A stretch of DNA of 37,111 nt from Holosporaceae bacterium. Its GTDB lineage: Bacteria > Pseudomonadota > Alphaproteobacteria > UBA3830. The translations under genes and the position numbers were made by a program. This document shows, piece by piece, positions 22,769-32,148 of this stretch. The notes under the pieces were generated by a model. It had not been told where the DNA came from, made no database searches, and saw nothing but the letters and a program-made list of their open reading frames with translations. The DNA is taken from positions 1 to 37,111 of the forward strand of contig JAITRU010000048.1 in the NCBI GenBank assembly GCA_031288225.1. The letters are read 5' to 3'. Position 1 is the first letter of the stretch, and every line of letters begins with the position of its first letter.

Positions 22769-23399
22769 AGGACCGTCTCTTTTCAATTTTTCTGCCAACA
22801 AATTCAATTAGCAATACAAGAACGTAATAGTACACACCGGCAATGCAGAGAGGAGCAAAATATTCAAATTGCTCGGCGGCTACTATCTGAGATCGTCTCA
22901 TTACATCCATTCCTCCGATAACAGCGATTATGGCTGTTTCCTTGAGCAATGCAATAATTTCGTTGATGAGAGCCGGAAGCACATTGGTGATAACCTGCGG
23001 CAAAATGATGTCTTTCCACATGTAATACTTAGGTATCCTAAGCGTTTGCGCAGCTTCAAATTGCCCTTTGGGTAAACTTTCTATGCCTGATCTAAGTATT
23101 TCCGAAACATATGCGGAACTATTGACGCCAAATGCAACAATTCCCGCTGCCAGTGTTCCCAATCTGACACCACAAATGCTGGGAATTGAAAAATATATGA
23201 AACTCAGTTGCAATATCAGCGGTGTACCCCTTATGATTGAAACAAATCTGTCTACCAAAAAAGCCAACACTTTTCCGTGGCGAAGAATAGACAACAACAG
23301 GCCCATCGTGGTTCCTATGGCAAACCCTCCGGCCAACAACTGCAGCATAAAGCCTATTCCCTGGCCTATGTAGGTGAAGTTAGTAAAAAGCTTTTCCAT
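22752..23399 (-). CDS. Polar amino-acid ABC transporter permease
   Basis: HisM/GlnP-type permease: VSIIRGTPLILQLSFIYF, SAYVSEILRSGIESLPKGQFEAAQTLRIPKYYMWKDIILPQ. Confidence 0.93.
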   Translation of the reverse strand: MEKLFTNFTYIGQGIGFMLQLLAGGFAIGTTMGLLLSILRHGKVLAFLVDRFVSIIRGTPLILQLSFIYFSIPSICGVRLGTLAAGIVAFGVNSSAYVSEILRSGIESLPKGQFEAAQTLRIPKYYMWKDIILPQVITNVLPALINEIIALLKETAIIAVIGGMDVMRRSQIVAAEQFEYFAPLCIAGVYYYVLVLLIEFVGRKIEKRRSYAKNS

Positions 23400-23401
23400 A
23401 A

Positions 23402-24136
23402 TTATTTTGCCAACCACTTCTGTTTGAGCCGATCGATTTTTCCTTCCGACTTCAGCTTCGCTATGGTTTTATTAATTTTTTCCAGCAATTCAGATCCTTT
23501 TGGTAATGCAATGGCATATCCATCAGTGGATTCTGCAATCCAAGAAAAAGCCAATTCACTATTGTTGCGACAGAAAGCCTCGGCCTGAACTAAGTTGATG
23601 AACACACATTTCACATGACCAGCTTTGAGCATCTCTACGGCTTGATTGTTATTGTCGATGGCAACAATAATAGCCTGGGGAAAATTCTTTTTCAGCCACA
23701 TTTCCATTGTGCTCCCCAGTTGACATGCAATCTTTAGTCCACTCAATTGATTTTTGTCAGTAACCGGATGATCTTTATTGTATATGGTGGCAAATACTTC
23801 CGTATAATATTCGGAAGAAAAATCGACTTTTTGTCTTCTTTTATCTGTGGCTGCAATGGCAGAAATGGCAGCATCTACGGATTTTTGCTGCAGAGACACA
23901 AGTATGGCAGAAAATTGCATTTCTTCAAATTGTATCTTTTTATTGAGTTCCTGGGCAATGAGTTTAGCCATATCAATATCAAACCCCTTTAATTCTCCAT
24001 TTTCATAGTATTCAAAGGGCGGATAATCAGCACAAACAGCAAATTTCATGGTATTACTATTACCATCATCATTGCATCCACACAATAACGACAACAGCAC
24101 CACAAAAGCCATGCGCATGCGCAAGCACGCCTTCAT
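23402..24136 (-). CDS. Amino-acid ABC transporter substrate-binding protein (family 3)
   Basis: Lipoprotein-like N-terminus (MKACLRMRMAFVVLLSLLCGCNDD), FAVCADYPPFEYYENGELKGFDIDMAKLIAQEL, AAISAIAATDKRRQKVDFSSEYY. Confidence 0.93.
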   Translation of the reverse strand: MKACLRMRMAFVVLLSLLCGCNDDGNSNTMKFAVCADYPPFEYYENGELKGFDIDMAKLIAQELNKKIQFEEMQFSAILVSLQQKSVDAAISAIAATDKRRQKVDFSSEYYTEVFATIYNKDHPVTDKNQLSGLKIACQLGSTMEMWLKKNFPQAIIVAIDNNNQAVEMLKAGHVKCVFINLVQAEAFCRNNSELAFSWIAESTDGYAIALPKGSELLEKINKTIAKLKSEGKIDRLKQKWLAK

Positions 24137-24207
24137 GGTTCTATGTGACCACCCTACGCTCATGCTTTAATCCCCTATTTCCATAAATTTCCAAATTTCA
24201 TACAAAA

Positions 24208-25494
24208 TCATCCTTCAATGGAGCGAAAAATGTCATCATCAAAAAACTTTGCGCTCGTTCCCAACTCTTCTTCAATTCTTAGAAGGCGATTATATTTTGC
24301 GACGCGATCTGAACGAACTGCTGCTCCGGTTTTGATTTGGCCTGTGTTCAATGCCACAGCTATATCCGCAATGGAGGTATCTTCTGTCTCTCCGGATCTA
24401 TGAGAAATAATAGCTCTCATGCCGGCCTTGTGGGTCATTTCAACCGCCCGCAGGGTTTCCGTGAGCGTTCCTATTTGATTTGGCTTAATCAGCACAGCGT
24501 TGGCTATTCCTTCTTTTATGCCACGGGAAATACGTTCTGGGTTTGTGGCAAAAACATCATCACCAACCAACTGAATCCTATCACCAATCACATCCGCCAT
24601 ATTCTTCCAACCTTCCCAATCTTCTTCACTCATGCCGTCCTCTAGGGAAACAATCGGATAATCGGATATTAGCTTGCTGTAGTAGGTTGTCAGTTCGCTT
24701 GCAGAAAAAGCTTTTCCTTCCCCTTCAAAATGATATTTCCCGTCCCGATAAAGTTCTGTTGCTGCCACATCCAAGCCAATCACTACGTCCTTTCCTGGTT
24801 CATAATCGGCACTCTCTATGGCACTTACTATGAAATCTAGCGCTTCTCGGCTTGTGGATAGATTTGGTGCAAAACCACCCTCATCTCCAATGTTTGTGGT
24901 CAGGCCATTTTCTTTTAATTTGCTTTTCAGATTATGATAAACCTCAATTCCCATTCTCAGAGCCTCACTGAAGCAGTCGGCTCCAACGGGAATGATCATG
25001 AATTCCTGAATGTCTAGCTTATTATCAGCATGCACCCCGCCATTCAGTATGTTCATCATCGGCAATGGTAGAACATCAGCGCCGATTCCACCAATATATT
25101 TATAGAAGGGAATTTTTTTCTCAGCAGCTGCGGCCTTCGCCGTTGCTAGACTAACCGCTAAAATGGCATTAGCTCCCAATTTCCCCTTATTAAAACTGCC
25201 GTCCAGATTAATCATTTCTTCGTCGATTTCTAGTTGATCAGAAGCTTCCAACCCAATAATGCATTCGGATATTTCATCATTGATATTGTCGACGGCTTTC
25301 CGTACCCCTTTTCCACAATATCTGTCTTTGTCACCATCTCTCAACTCAACGGCTTCAAACGACCCAGTTGACGCTCCGCTGGGTACGATGGCGGCTCCGG
25401 ATATCCCATCCTCTAGTTCTACCACTGCTTCGACCGTCGGATTACCTCTGGAGTCTAAAACTTCACGACCAAACACACTAACAATCACACTCAT
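24208..25494 (-). CDS. eno: Enolase
   Basis: [117 protein letters not shown]. Confidence 0.98.
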   Translation of the reverse strand: MSVIVSVFGREVLDSRGNPTVEAVVELEDGISGAAIVPSGASTGSFEAVELRDGDKDRYCGKGVRKAVDNINDEISECIIGLEASDQLEIDEEMINLDGSFNKGKLGANAILAVSLATAKAAAAEKKIPFYKYIGGIGADVLPLPMMNILNGGVHADNKLDIQEFMIIPVGADCFSEALRMGIEVYHNLKSKLKENGLTTNIGDEGGFAPNLSTSREALDFIVSAIESADYEPGKDVVIGLDVAATELYRDGKYHFEGEGKAFSASELTTYYSKLISDYPIVSLEDGMSEEDWEGWKNMADVIGDRIQLVGDDVFATNPERISRGIKEGIANAVLIKPNQIGTLTETLRAVEMTHKAGMRAIISHRSGETEDTSIADIAVALNTGQIKTGAAVRSDRVAKYNRLLRIEEELGTSAKFFDDDIFRSIEG

Positions 25495-25718
25495 GCAACA
25501 TACTCCCAACCTAATACGAAAAAACTACAGCCAAACATGCGGAGTTATATCCACATGCTCCAAGCATCGTATATGACAAAGCGCATTTTATCAAGGGATG
25601 AGAGCTTTTGGGAGCCAAATTCATAGGGCGTGAGACCGCCTTGTGGGAAGAAATTGAGTACTATCCACCAAAAGAACGAATCATTCCTCCCCAGAATTTC
25701 AAAATGGATTTTTATATT

Positions 25719-25810
25719 ATACTCAATCACCGTAAGAAATTGGATTTTATTAGCGAGTCTTTATTGTGATTACAGCATTTGCCGTCTGAAATCTCACTAT
25801 GATTGGGTAT
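25719..25810. repeat. 92-bp palindromic unit, family A copy 1
   Basis: Starts ATACTCAATCACCGTAAGAAATTGGATTTTA and ends TGATTGGGTAT (terminal inverted repeat); abuts copy 2. Confidence 0.75.
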
Positions 25811-25902
25811 ATACTCGATCACCGTAGGAAATTGGATTTTTATGCACGAAAAACCAGCAAATTTCCGATACATAAGTTCGCTTTCTCAGCGTGATTGAGT
25901 AT
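25811..25902. repeat. 92-bp palindromic unit, family A copy 2
   Basis: Starts ATACTCGATCACCGTAGGAAATTGGATTTTT and ends GTGATTGAGTAT; same length and termini as copy 1, with a divergent centre. Confidence 0.75.
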
Positions 25903-26006
25903 ATACATTACCTGCTTTGAAAGTGCATTCGTTAGCGCAATGAGCAGCCTTATATCTTAGTGAAAATTCGACATTACAAATGCACTTTCAAAACAGTTTA
26001 TGTATA
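25902..26006. repeat. Palindromic intergenic repeat, family E copy 2
   Basis: Imperfect ~26-bp terminal inverted repeat: TATACATTACCTGCTTTGAAAGTGCAT and ATGCACTTTCAAAACAGTTTATGTATA. Confidence 0.85.
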
Positions 26007-26205
26007 TGATTCCATTTTTGGTATGTAGAGTTTCTTCTTACTAGAGTGATGTTTTCGCTGATTTTTCAGCGATCTCTGAATGTTTATCTCCGTGACGTCA
26101 GCGTCGGCTTTTTTCTTTGGAGCCTATTCGTTTTTTAGTATTTTGTTAACAGATTTACTATATCACTGGGAACTGTAAGTTTTGTGATATTGTTTGGAGA
26201 TTTTT

Positions 26206-27789
26206 ATGAAAAGGATATTTTTTCATTTAATTTTTACATCGGCATTGTCGTTGCTGAATATTGCTAATGTAGATTTTTGCTGTGCCGCTGACCATGTAGC
26301 AGACATTGCTCTACTGAAACAGCAAATTGAACTTCTACAGCAGAAAATAAGTGCCCTTGAAAAGAGTTGCATCAAACCAGAGCAGCAGGCACGATCAGTA
26401 CAATTACCGCAATTGCAACAGAAATCATTCCTGTCAGCATTAGCGAAAGTTCCACAAGTTGCCACTGTGCCTCAGGCAGATAAGCCCATCGATGATGGCA
26501 ATTATTTGGGAAAAGTTCCCGATTCCAAAATCAGTGGTTCCGCCAATGATAAAGTTGCTGCAAAAACCAATTTCGTCATCCCGGGTCTTAACACGACAAT
26601 ATCACTTTCTGGGTTTATAGATTTGTGTGGCATATATGATCTAGAAGGAACTACGGGAGGAATTATTGATACCAACGGAGAGGGTGCCTACTATTCAAAT
26701 TTACGCACATTGGCTACAAATCCTACGAGCACCACCAATGGTAATTTCTTTTTTCACGCACGGGCATCACGACTTGCCGTAGCATCAAAAACTCCGATTG
26801 ATGGCAAACACGATTTATCGATCTGTTTGGATGTAGATTTTCTTGGTGATCCATCTTCATCTCCTCTTATTACCAATGGGTACCTTCCTAGATTAAGGCA
26901 TGCCTATGCGAATCTATATGGCTTTACTATAGGACAAGCTAATTCCACGTTTACCGATTTAGTTACCTACGGCGAAACGGTGGATTTCGGTGGTCCGGTG
27001 GGTCATTGCCAAATAAGACAGCCGCTCATAAGATATAAAATGAATCCGTGCTGCAGCACAACTTTGGAGTTTTCCATTGAAAATCCAGACAGCGAATTTT
27101 TAACTCCTAATCTTTATATGCTTTCCACGTCTTTAGCAAAGTTAAAAGAACCACTGAAGGAAAACCTAAAAGGAGAAAACCGATTTCCAGACTTGGCTGC
27201 GGCTGCGTCCTATGACAAGGATGATTTATATCTGCGATTAACAGGGCTTATGCGGATCAATTCTGTGTGCCGCGTGGTGAACGGCAATTCTGAAACCTTT
27301 AATGCTATGGGATTTGCGCTGGCTTTAAATCTGAGATATAAAATTTTCAAACACGATGAATTTTTGGGAAAGATATCCTATGGTAGCGGAGCTGGTCGCT
27401 ATTTTACTGACATATATTGCATGGCAACATACTTCGATGAACATGGAAAATTACACTCCAACAAAGCATTGCAATTGTTTGCTGGCTATAAACATATGTG
27501 GAACGAAAATCATAAAATCAAATCTTCCGTTATCTTTGCCTATCTCAAGAATTATAATTGTTCTGCATTGAGGAATAAGATTGCTGAAAGCGGAATAAAT
27601 GATGCTGAGTTAAATAAGCGCATCGATCTCGTCAACAAAGCCATAATGTCATTTCATGCTAATCTAAGCGGGAATTTAACCGACAACGTCACGGTATCTA
27701 TCGAATATATGTTTGGGAAACGATGGACCGAAGCCAACAGGACCGGAATATTGCAGCGAATTACTTTTGGTTGCAAAATATTATTTTGA
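26206..27789 (+). CDS. DcaP-like outer membrane porin
   Basis: Signal peptide, N-terminal coiled-coil (ALLKQQIELLQQKISALEKS), FVIPGLNTTISLSGFIDLCGIYD at the barrel start, C-terminal ITFGCKILF ending in Phe; TTGGAGA RBS. Confidence 0.75.
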   Translation: MKRIFFHLIFTSALSLLNIANVDFCCAADHVADIALLKQQIELLQQKISALEKSCIKPEQQARSVQLPQLQQKSFLSALAKVPQVATVPQADKPIDDGNYLGKVPDSKISGSANDKVAAKTNFVIPGLNTTISLSGFIDLCGIYDLEGTTGGIIDTNGEGAYYSNLRTLATNPTSTTNGNFFFHARASRLAVASKTPIDGKHDLSICLDVDFLGDPSSSPLITNGYLPRLRHAYANLYGFTIGQANSTFTDLVTYGETVDFGGPVGHCQIRQPLIRYKMNPCCSTTLEFSIENPDSEFLTPNLYMLSTSLAKLKEPLKENLKGENRFPDLAAAASYDKDDLYLRLTGLMRINSVCRVVNGNSETFNAMGFALALNLRYKIFKHDEFLGKISYGSGAGRYFTDIYCMATYFDEHGKLHSNKALQLFAGYKHMWNENHKIKSSVIFAYLKNYNCSALRNKIAESGINDAELNKRIDLVNKAIMSFHANLSGNLTDNVTVSIEYMFGKRWTEANRTGILQRITFGCKILF

Positions 27790-27851
27790 CGCGATATGTT
27801 ATGCTGGTCAGCCGTGTTTTTTATGTTCTGGGGAGAGATGTCTGCACATCA

Positions 27852-27864
27852 TCCCCGCAGGGGA
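27852..27864. terminator. Short hairpin between convergent genes
   Basis: TCCCC-GCA-GGGGA between the convergent porin and lolA-like genes, then GTAATTTT. Confidence 0.25.
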
Positions 27865-27902
27865 GTAATTTTCGTTCTTCTGGATTTCTCAATCCTAGAA
27901 TA

Positions 27903-28577
27903 TCAATAACATTGTTCAAATTCTTCGTTGGCAATGGACGCATATTTTTGGTTCTTTAAAGTAACTGTTACATTGCCGGAAGTTAGATTGTTTTTATTTT
28001 TAAATATAACCCATTGTTCGATGGCTCCCGGCCTTTTAGCCAACAGCTGTTCCCTTTGAAAAATGAATCTTATGGCTCCTTCGTTATCTCCGGATGCTTT
28101 GCAAAAAGTTACGATAATTTTGTTATCTTTTTCCACCACAGACAGAATTTTTATTTCTTTCAAATTTAGCGTTTTTTCCAGAAGAAAGGCCATCGGAGAT
28201 GAATAAACCGTCGTTTCTGTTTTTTCCTTCAATGCTCTATCATACTGAATAAACCTATTGTTTTTGATCAAGACAACTTTTCCATGGGAAGATTTGCAAG
28301 CCATCTTTAGAGCAAAGATGCCGTTAATTCTTTTCATAAAAAAGCGTCCATCCGAGATGCCATCGCTATTTTGCTCTTCAAATTCAGCAGTAATGGTATT
28401 TATGGCATTTAAATATTCCTCAATTAAAGTTCTCAACTTGCCATGGTCCATGGCCGTTGCATCGGCGCTGGGGGCTGATATTTTTTTATTACCCGGCGGC
28501 AATTGTGATTTTACATCGCCCAGGAGCAATAAGTGAATCATATGTACAATTGTCAGTGTTTTTAAATGGTCACTCAT
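27903..28577 (-). CDS. LolA-like outer membrane lipoprotein carrier protein
   Basis: LNAINTITAEFEEQNSDGISDGRFFMKRINGIFALKMAC...VVLIKNNRFIQYDRALKEKTETTVYSSPMAFLLEKTL matches the LolA fold pattern. Start uncertain; ORF extends to 28652. Confidence 0.65.
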   Translation of the reverse strand: MSDHLKTLTIVHMIHLLLLGDVKSQLPPGNKKISAPSADATAMDHGKLRTLIEEYLNAINTITAEFEEQNSDGISDGRFFMKRINGIFALKMACKSSHGKVVLIKNNRFIQYDRALKEKTETTVYSSPMAFLLEKTLNLKEIKILSVVEKDNKIIVTFCKASGDNEGAIRFIFQREQLLAKRPGAIEQWVIFKNKNNLTSGNVTVTLKNQKYASIANEEFEQCY

Positions 28578-28655
28578 CAAGTAATTAACCTTTTTGTGTA
28601 TTATTCTCTTAATTATTCCTATAATGCCGATCTCATTTTTGATTGTATCCACATA

Positions 28656-29504
28656 CTATCTCATCAAACAAATAGCGGAGATATTTCTTCCCTGCCTAGT
28701 GTTAGGATTCGCTTGGGTAAAACGATGGCTGAAATAGACACTATGGTTTGCGTAGGTATTAATATTTAACCATTGTATATTTTCTTCTGGCACTGCCATC
28801 TGTCGTAATCTGTCACGGCAGAATTTTTGCAAATCGAAATACTTTTTGTCATTTTTTATCAGGAAACAATCGTTGGCATTGGTGAAATTTTGCTCAAAAT
28901 CACTGCTTATTTCGTAGCTTTCTACTGCAATGGCCGGGCCAATTATGGCGTGGATATCTTCCGGTTTGCACTTGGCCACTTCCGTGATTTTATCTATGGT
29001 GGATTCAATTATTCCTCCTACCGCGCCTTTCCAGCCACAATGGGCTGCGCCTATGATCAAAGGTTGTTGCCGGTGTTGGCAGAGATCTGATCTTCCGTTG
29101 CAATTATTTTGCCCTAGCGTGTTTCTTTCATCCGAATTTTCACCATATTTCCTTTGCGACGGGCCCCAGAATAGGATAGGGACACAGTCCGCCGTCAAGA
29201 CTCCGATGGCAATTCCGATTGTTGCCGTCACCAAAGCGTCCGCTTCAATATCTGGATCGATTGCCGTTGTACTATCAATTGCAACGCAAATATTGCTGTG
29301 TATTTGTTTGAGGGTAACCAATTTTTCTGCATTGAAAAGATTTTTAATGGTATCCAAATTCTCTAGGACGTCCCCAGGATTGTCGCCTATGTATTTGCTG
29401 CAATTACCAATATTTTTTCCAAAAAAACCGTACCCAACCTCTGGAAATGCACGATCGCGGTGAACAGCGCATGTGGAAGTGAGATGTGGAGGAGAAATTT
29501 TCAC
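28656..29504 (-). CDS. pgeF: Peptidoglycan editing factor PgeF (laccase-domain protein, YfiH family)
   Basis: GVLTADCVPILFW, GAAHCGWKGAVGGIIESTI, IIGPAIAVESYEI, HSVYFSHRFTQANPNTRQGRNISAICL. Confidence 0.93.
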   Translation of the reverse strand: MKISPPHLTSTCAVHRDRAFPEVGYGFFGKNIGNCSKYIGDNPGDVLENLDTIKNLFNAEKLVTLKQIHSNICVAIDSTTAIDPDIEADALVTATIGIAIGVLTADCVPILFWGPSQRKYGENSDERNTLGQNNCNGRSDLCQHRQQPLIIGAAHCGWKGAVGGIIESTIDKITEVAKCKPEDIHAIIGPAIAVESYEISSDFEQNFTNANDCFLIKNDKKYFDLQKFCRDRLRQMAVPEENIQWLNINTYANHSVYFSHRFTQANPNTRQGRNISAICLMR

Positions 29505-29507
29505 TTT

Positions 29508-29771
29508 TTATCTTTCCATAGCTGCGTCATCACCTGGAATCAGCCCAAGAGCAAGCATATAGGTGTCCAGCAGAAGATCTTCATTCTCACGATCTTCAAT
29601 CTTCATTTTTTTTATTTTTATGACTTTTTTCATGATCTTGGGATCAAATCCCTCCGATTTTGCTTTGGCGTAGATATCGGTGATTTGTTCTTGGATTTCC
29701 GATTTTTCCGTTTCCAAATTTTCAATTTCCTCAATATATCGCTTGAGACTGCTGGCTTCCGCTGAATGCAT
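29508..29771 (-). CDS. gapR: GapR-family DNA-binding protein (DUF2312)
   Basis: 87 aa; LKRYIEEIENLETEKSEIQEQITDIYAKAKSEGFDPKIMKKVIKIKKM...LLDTYMLALGL matches DUF2312. Confidence 0.92.
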   Translation of the reverse strand: MHSAEASSLKRYIEEIENLETEKSEIQEQITDIYAKAKSEGFDPKIMKKVIKIKKMKIEDRENEDLLLDTYMLALGLIPGDDAAMER

Positions 29772-30329
29772 TTATACCACCTTTCATTAATGTTCATATT
29801 TCCAGAAGAATTATTATAATTGGCGCACAATAAAAAACAATACTTATTAGGTTTTCGGGATTGACCTATAATACCATTCCTCAGAACAAATTATCCGAAA
29901 GCTTTTTCGGGAAGCCCGAACACGAGTCTGCCAAGCGCTTGCTGAGAGAAATTAATAATGAGGAATGGCATAAGCATATAAAATGATATGAAGAACTTGG
30001 TTTATTCGGAGGAAAATAATGTAAAATACATTGTTGAAGATATTATCTTGCTCGGTTAAACAGAAAAGCCAAATGCCGCTCAAAATCAGCTCAATTGCTT
30101 GGGCTTTCCGTTTGTTTACTCATTCATCAAAAATTTAATCTACGATGGTTGAATTTTACCAAGGCTCTGCTGCGAAAAAAAGCCAAAAGCATGACTATAT
30201 ATTGCACCAACCTAGTTTTTACAATATATTACAAGCTGGTACGTTTGTGAGTAATTTGGTAGACTATGAACACTGATTTTTATGCTTGCCCTGCTCGAGT
30301 ATTACCAGGTTTGCGTGGGTTCTGTTTCG

Positions 30330-31205
30330 ATGGTTAAGTTCTATACGTATGCCAAGTGTGTCCTGTGTGGTGAGCACGCTGTTGTACGCGGTGGTAAGGC
30401 TGTGGCGTTTCCTCTGAGTCACTACAGTTGTTCCGTGCAATACGAAGATACCAATGATGATACGATCGTAGCCAATTCAACTAGTTATGATGGTGCAAAC
30501 TGCGACGAGTTGCTTCACAGGCTCATAGCGACAGCTCTTGAGATCACAAATATTCCGAAAATTACAGGTACTTTTGTCATCAATAACAACATACCGATTG
30601 CAGCTGGGCTAGGGAGTTCCGCAGCTATTTGTGCAAATCTTGCGAGAATATTTAAGCATTTTGGCTTTTGTTCGGATGTTATCGGTTTAGCAACTCAGCT
30701 GGAAGATATATTTCACCAAAATAGCAGCGGGCTAGATCCCGCAGTGGCGGTGATTAATAAGCCGATAATCTTTCAGAATAGAAAGATTGTGGAAGTGCTG
30801 CACATTCCTTCATGGCCATGTCTGATGGTTTCCTATTCCGGAAAAAGTTCTCCAACGAGCGAGTGTGTGAGAATTGTGAATGATATTTTTACTCACAACA
30901 TCGAAAATGCGATTGAATTGGATGGACAAATGAATGAGGCATCCAATTTATGTGAAGTTGGCCTAAAAGTTTCAAATTTTGATGCTCTAAATGAGGGTAT
31001 AAAGTTGGGATATGATGTCTTTCGGAGGTGGGGATTGTGCTCGCCATCGCTGAAGTCCCATGTGGACGCATTGTTGGACAGCGGAGCTGTTGCTGCCAAA
31101 CCGACGGGGTCCGGGCTGGGCGGATTTGTAATCAGCCTGTGGAAGGAAAAACCAAAACTGCTCCATACTAATGATAATATATATTTGACATTAGGTGGTC
31201 CTTAG
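30330..31205 (+). CDS. Mevalonate kinase (GHMP kinase family)
   Basis: YAKCVLCGEHAVVRGGKAVAFPL, IPIAAGLGSSAAICANLA, LEDIFHQNSSGLDPAVAV, KPTGSGLGGFVISL. ORF track start 30282; internal ATG 30330 fits family alignments better. Confidence 0.85.
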   Translation: MVKFYTYAKCVLCGEHAVVRGGKAVAFPLSHYSCSVQYEDTNDDTIVANSTSYDGANCDELLHRLIATALEITNIPKITGTFVINNNIPIAAGLGSSAAICANLARIFKHFGFCSDVIGLATQLEDIFHQNSSGLDPAVAVINKPIIFQNRKIVEVLHIPSWPCLMVSYSGKSSPTSECVRIVNDIFTHNIENAIELDGQMNEASNLCEVGLKVSNFDALNEGIKLGYDVFRRWGLCSPSLKSHVDALLDSGAVAAKPTGSGLGGFVISLWKEKPKLLHTNDNIYLTLGGP

Positions 31206-31284
31206 TATATTAAAATTTTGGTTGTGGTATTCATTTCATGTGACTTCATTTGGCACTAATAATTTAGACAAAAGAAAGGAAACA

Positions 31285-31560
31285 ATGGGAAAAGAAGATT
31301 GGGGCGTTAAAAGAGTGTGCCTTGAATGCAGCACTCGTTTCTACGATTTTAATAAAATGCCAATCGTATGCCCTTCGTGTGGAGCGGTGTTTGATCCGGA
31401 ATATTTATTGAAAAAGAAAAACAAAATTACGCGAGACAAAGGTGATGACATTGTTGGCATCGATATCATTGATGATGAATTGGAAGATGAAGCAGATGAT
31501 GTTATTCCCATGGATGATACCAGCAGTGATGTTACCTTGGATAATCCGAAGGATAAATGA
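31285..31560 (+). CDS. TIGR02300 family (FYDLN-type acidic) protein
   Basis: MGKEDWGVKRVCLECSTRFYDFNKMPIVCPSCGAVFDPEYL followed by an acidic tail. Confidence 0.9.
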   Translation: MGKEDWGVKRVCLECSTRFYDFNKMPIVCPSCGAVFDPEYLLKKKNKITRDKGDDIVGIDIIDDELEDEADDVIPMDDTSSDVTLDNPKDK

Positions 31561-32032
31561 AATTATACACTATTTTCAGGCAAAATTTGTCCGCTTCTCG
31601 CTGGGAGTGTTGGTGTTAGTGTTCACTGTTGCTGCTAATGTTGGCGGCGATGTCGCCGTTGCAAATGGTAATGATCTGGAAGAAGAATCGTTGGCTGAAA
31701 ATGAAGATCTTAGACAATCTCTGTGGGATTCTCCTCCCGTAGAACAATTTGAAGCAAACATACAAATTCTTGATAAAATCAGCGGGAAAGCATTTCGTCA
31801 AAAAATAAAAGTGGGAAATCTCGTAGCGTTTGGTACCATTGGCATTAGACTTAGGCGGTGTTTTAGAAATAGCCCCGAGGAGAAGAAAGAAGTGTATGCC
31901 TTTGTGGAAGTAGAAGAAAACGGACATAAAATATTTTCTAATTGGCTTTTTGCATCATCTTTGTCAGTGAACCTATTTTCTCACCCGGTATATGATATAA
32001 GAGTAGAATTTAATGAAACTGGAGCAAAGTAA
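31557..32032 (+). CDS. DUF2155 domain-containing exported protein; apparent frameshift near the 5' end
   Basis: ANIQILDKISGKAFRQKIKVGNLVAFGTIGIRLRRCF...AFVEVEENGHKIFSNWLFASSLSVNLFSHPVYDIRV matches DUF2155. The ATGA-coupled ATG (31557) is in frame 3 and stops at 31617; the body is in frame 2. Start therefore unresolved. Confidence 0.75.
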
Positions 32033-32148
32033 CCGAGTTGTGCATACCTAATTTTCCGAGCGAAAAATACTTTATAATTTCGGTTATCGTTGATTTTATC
32101 TGTGCATAGGAGATAGCATGGGTGTGGCAAAAACTTTTGGAGAGCCCG

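Noticed and set aside
25719-26006. Regularly spaced repeats considered as a CRISPR array
   Set aside because: Only two 92-bp palindromic units plus a different element; no short repeats with uniform spacers and no cas genes.
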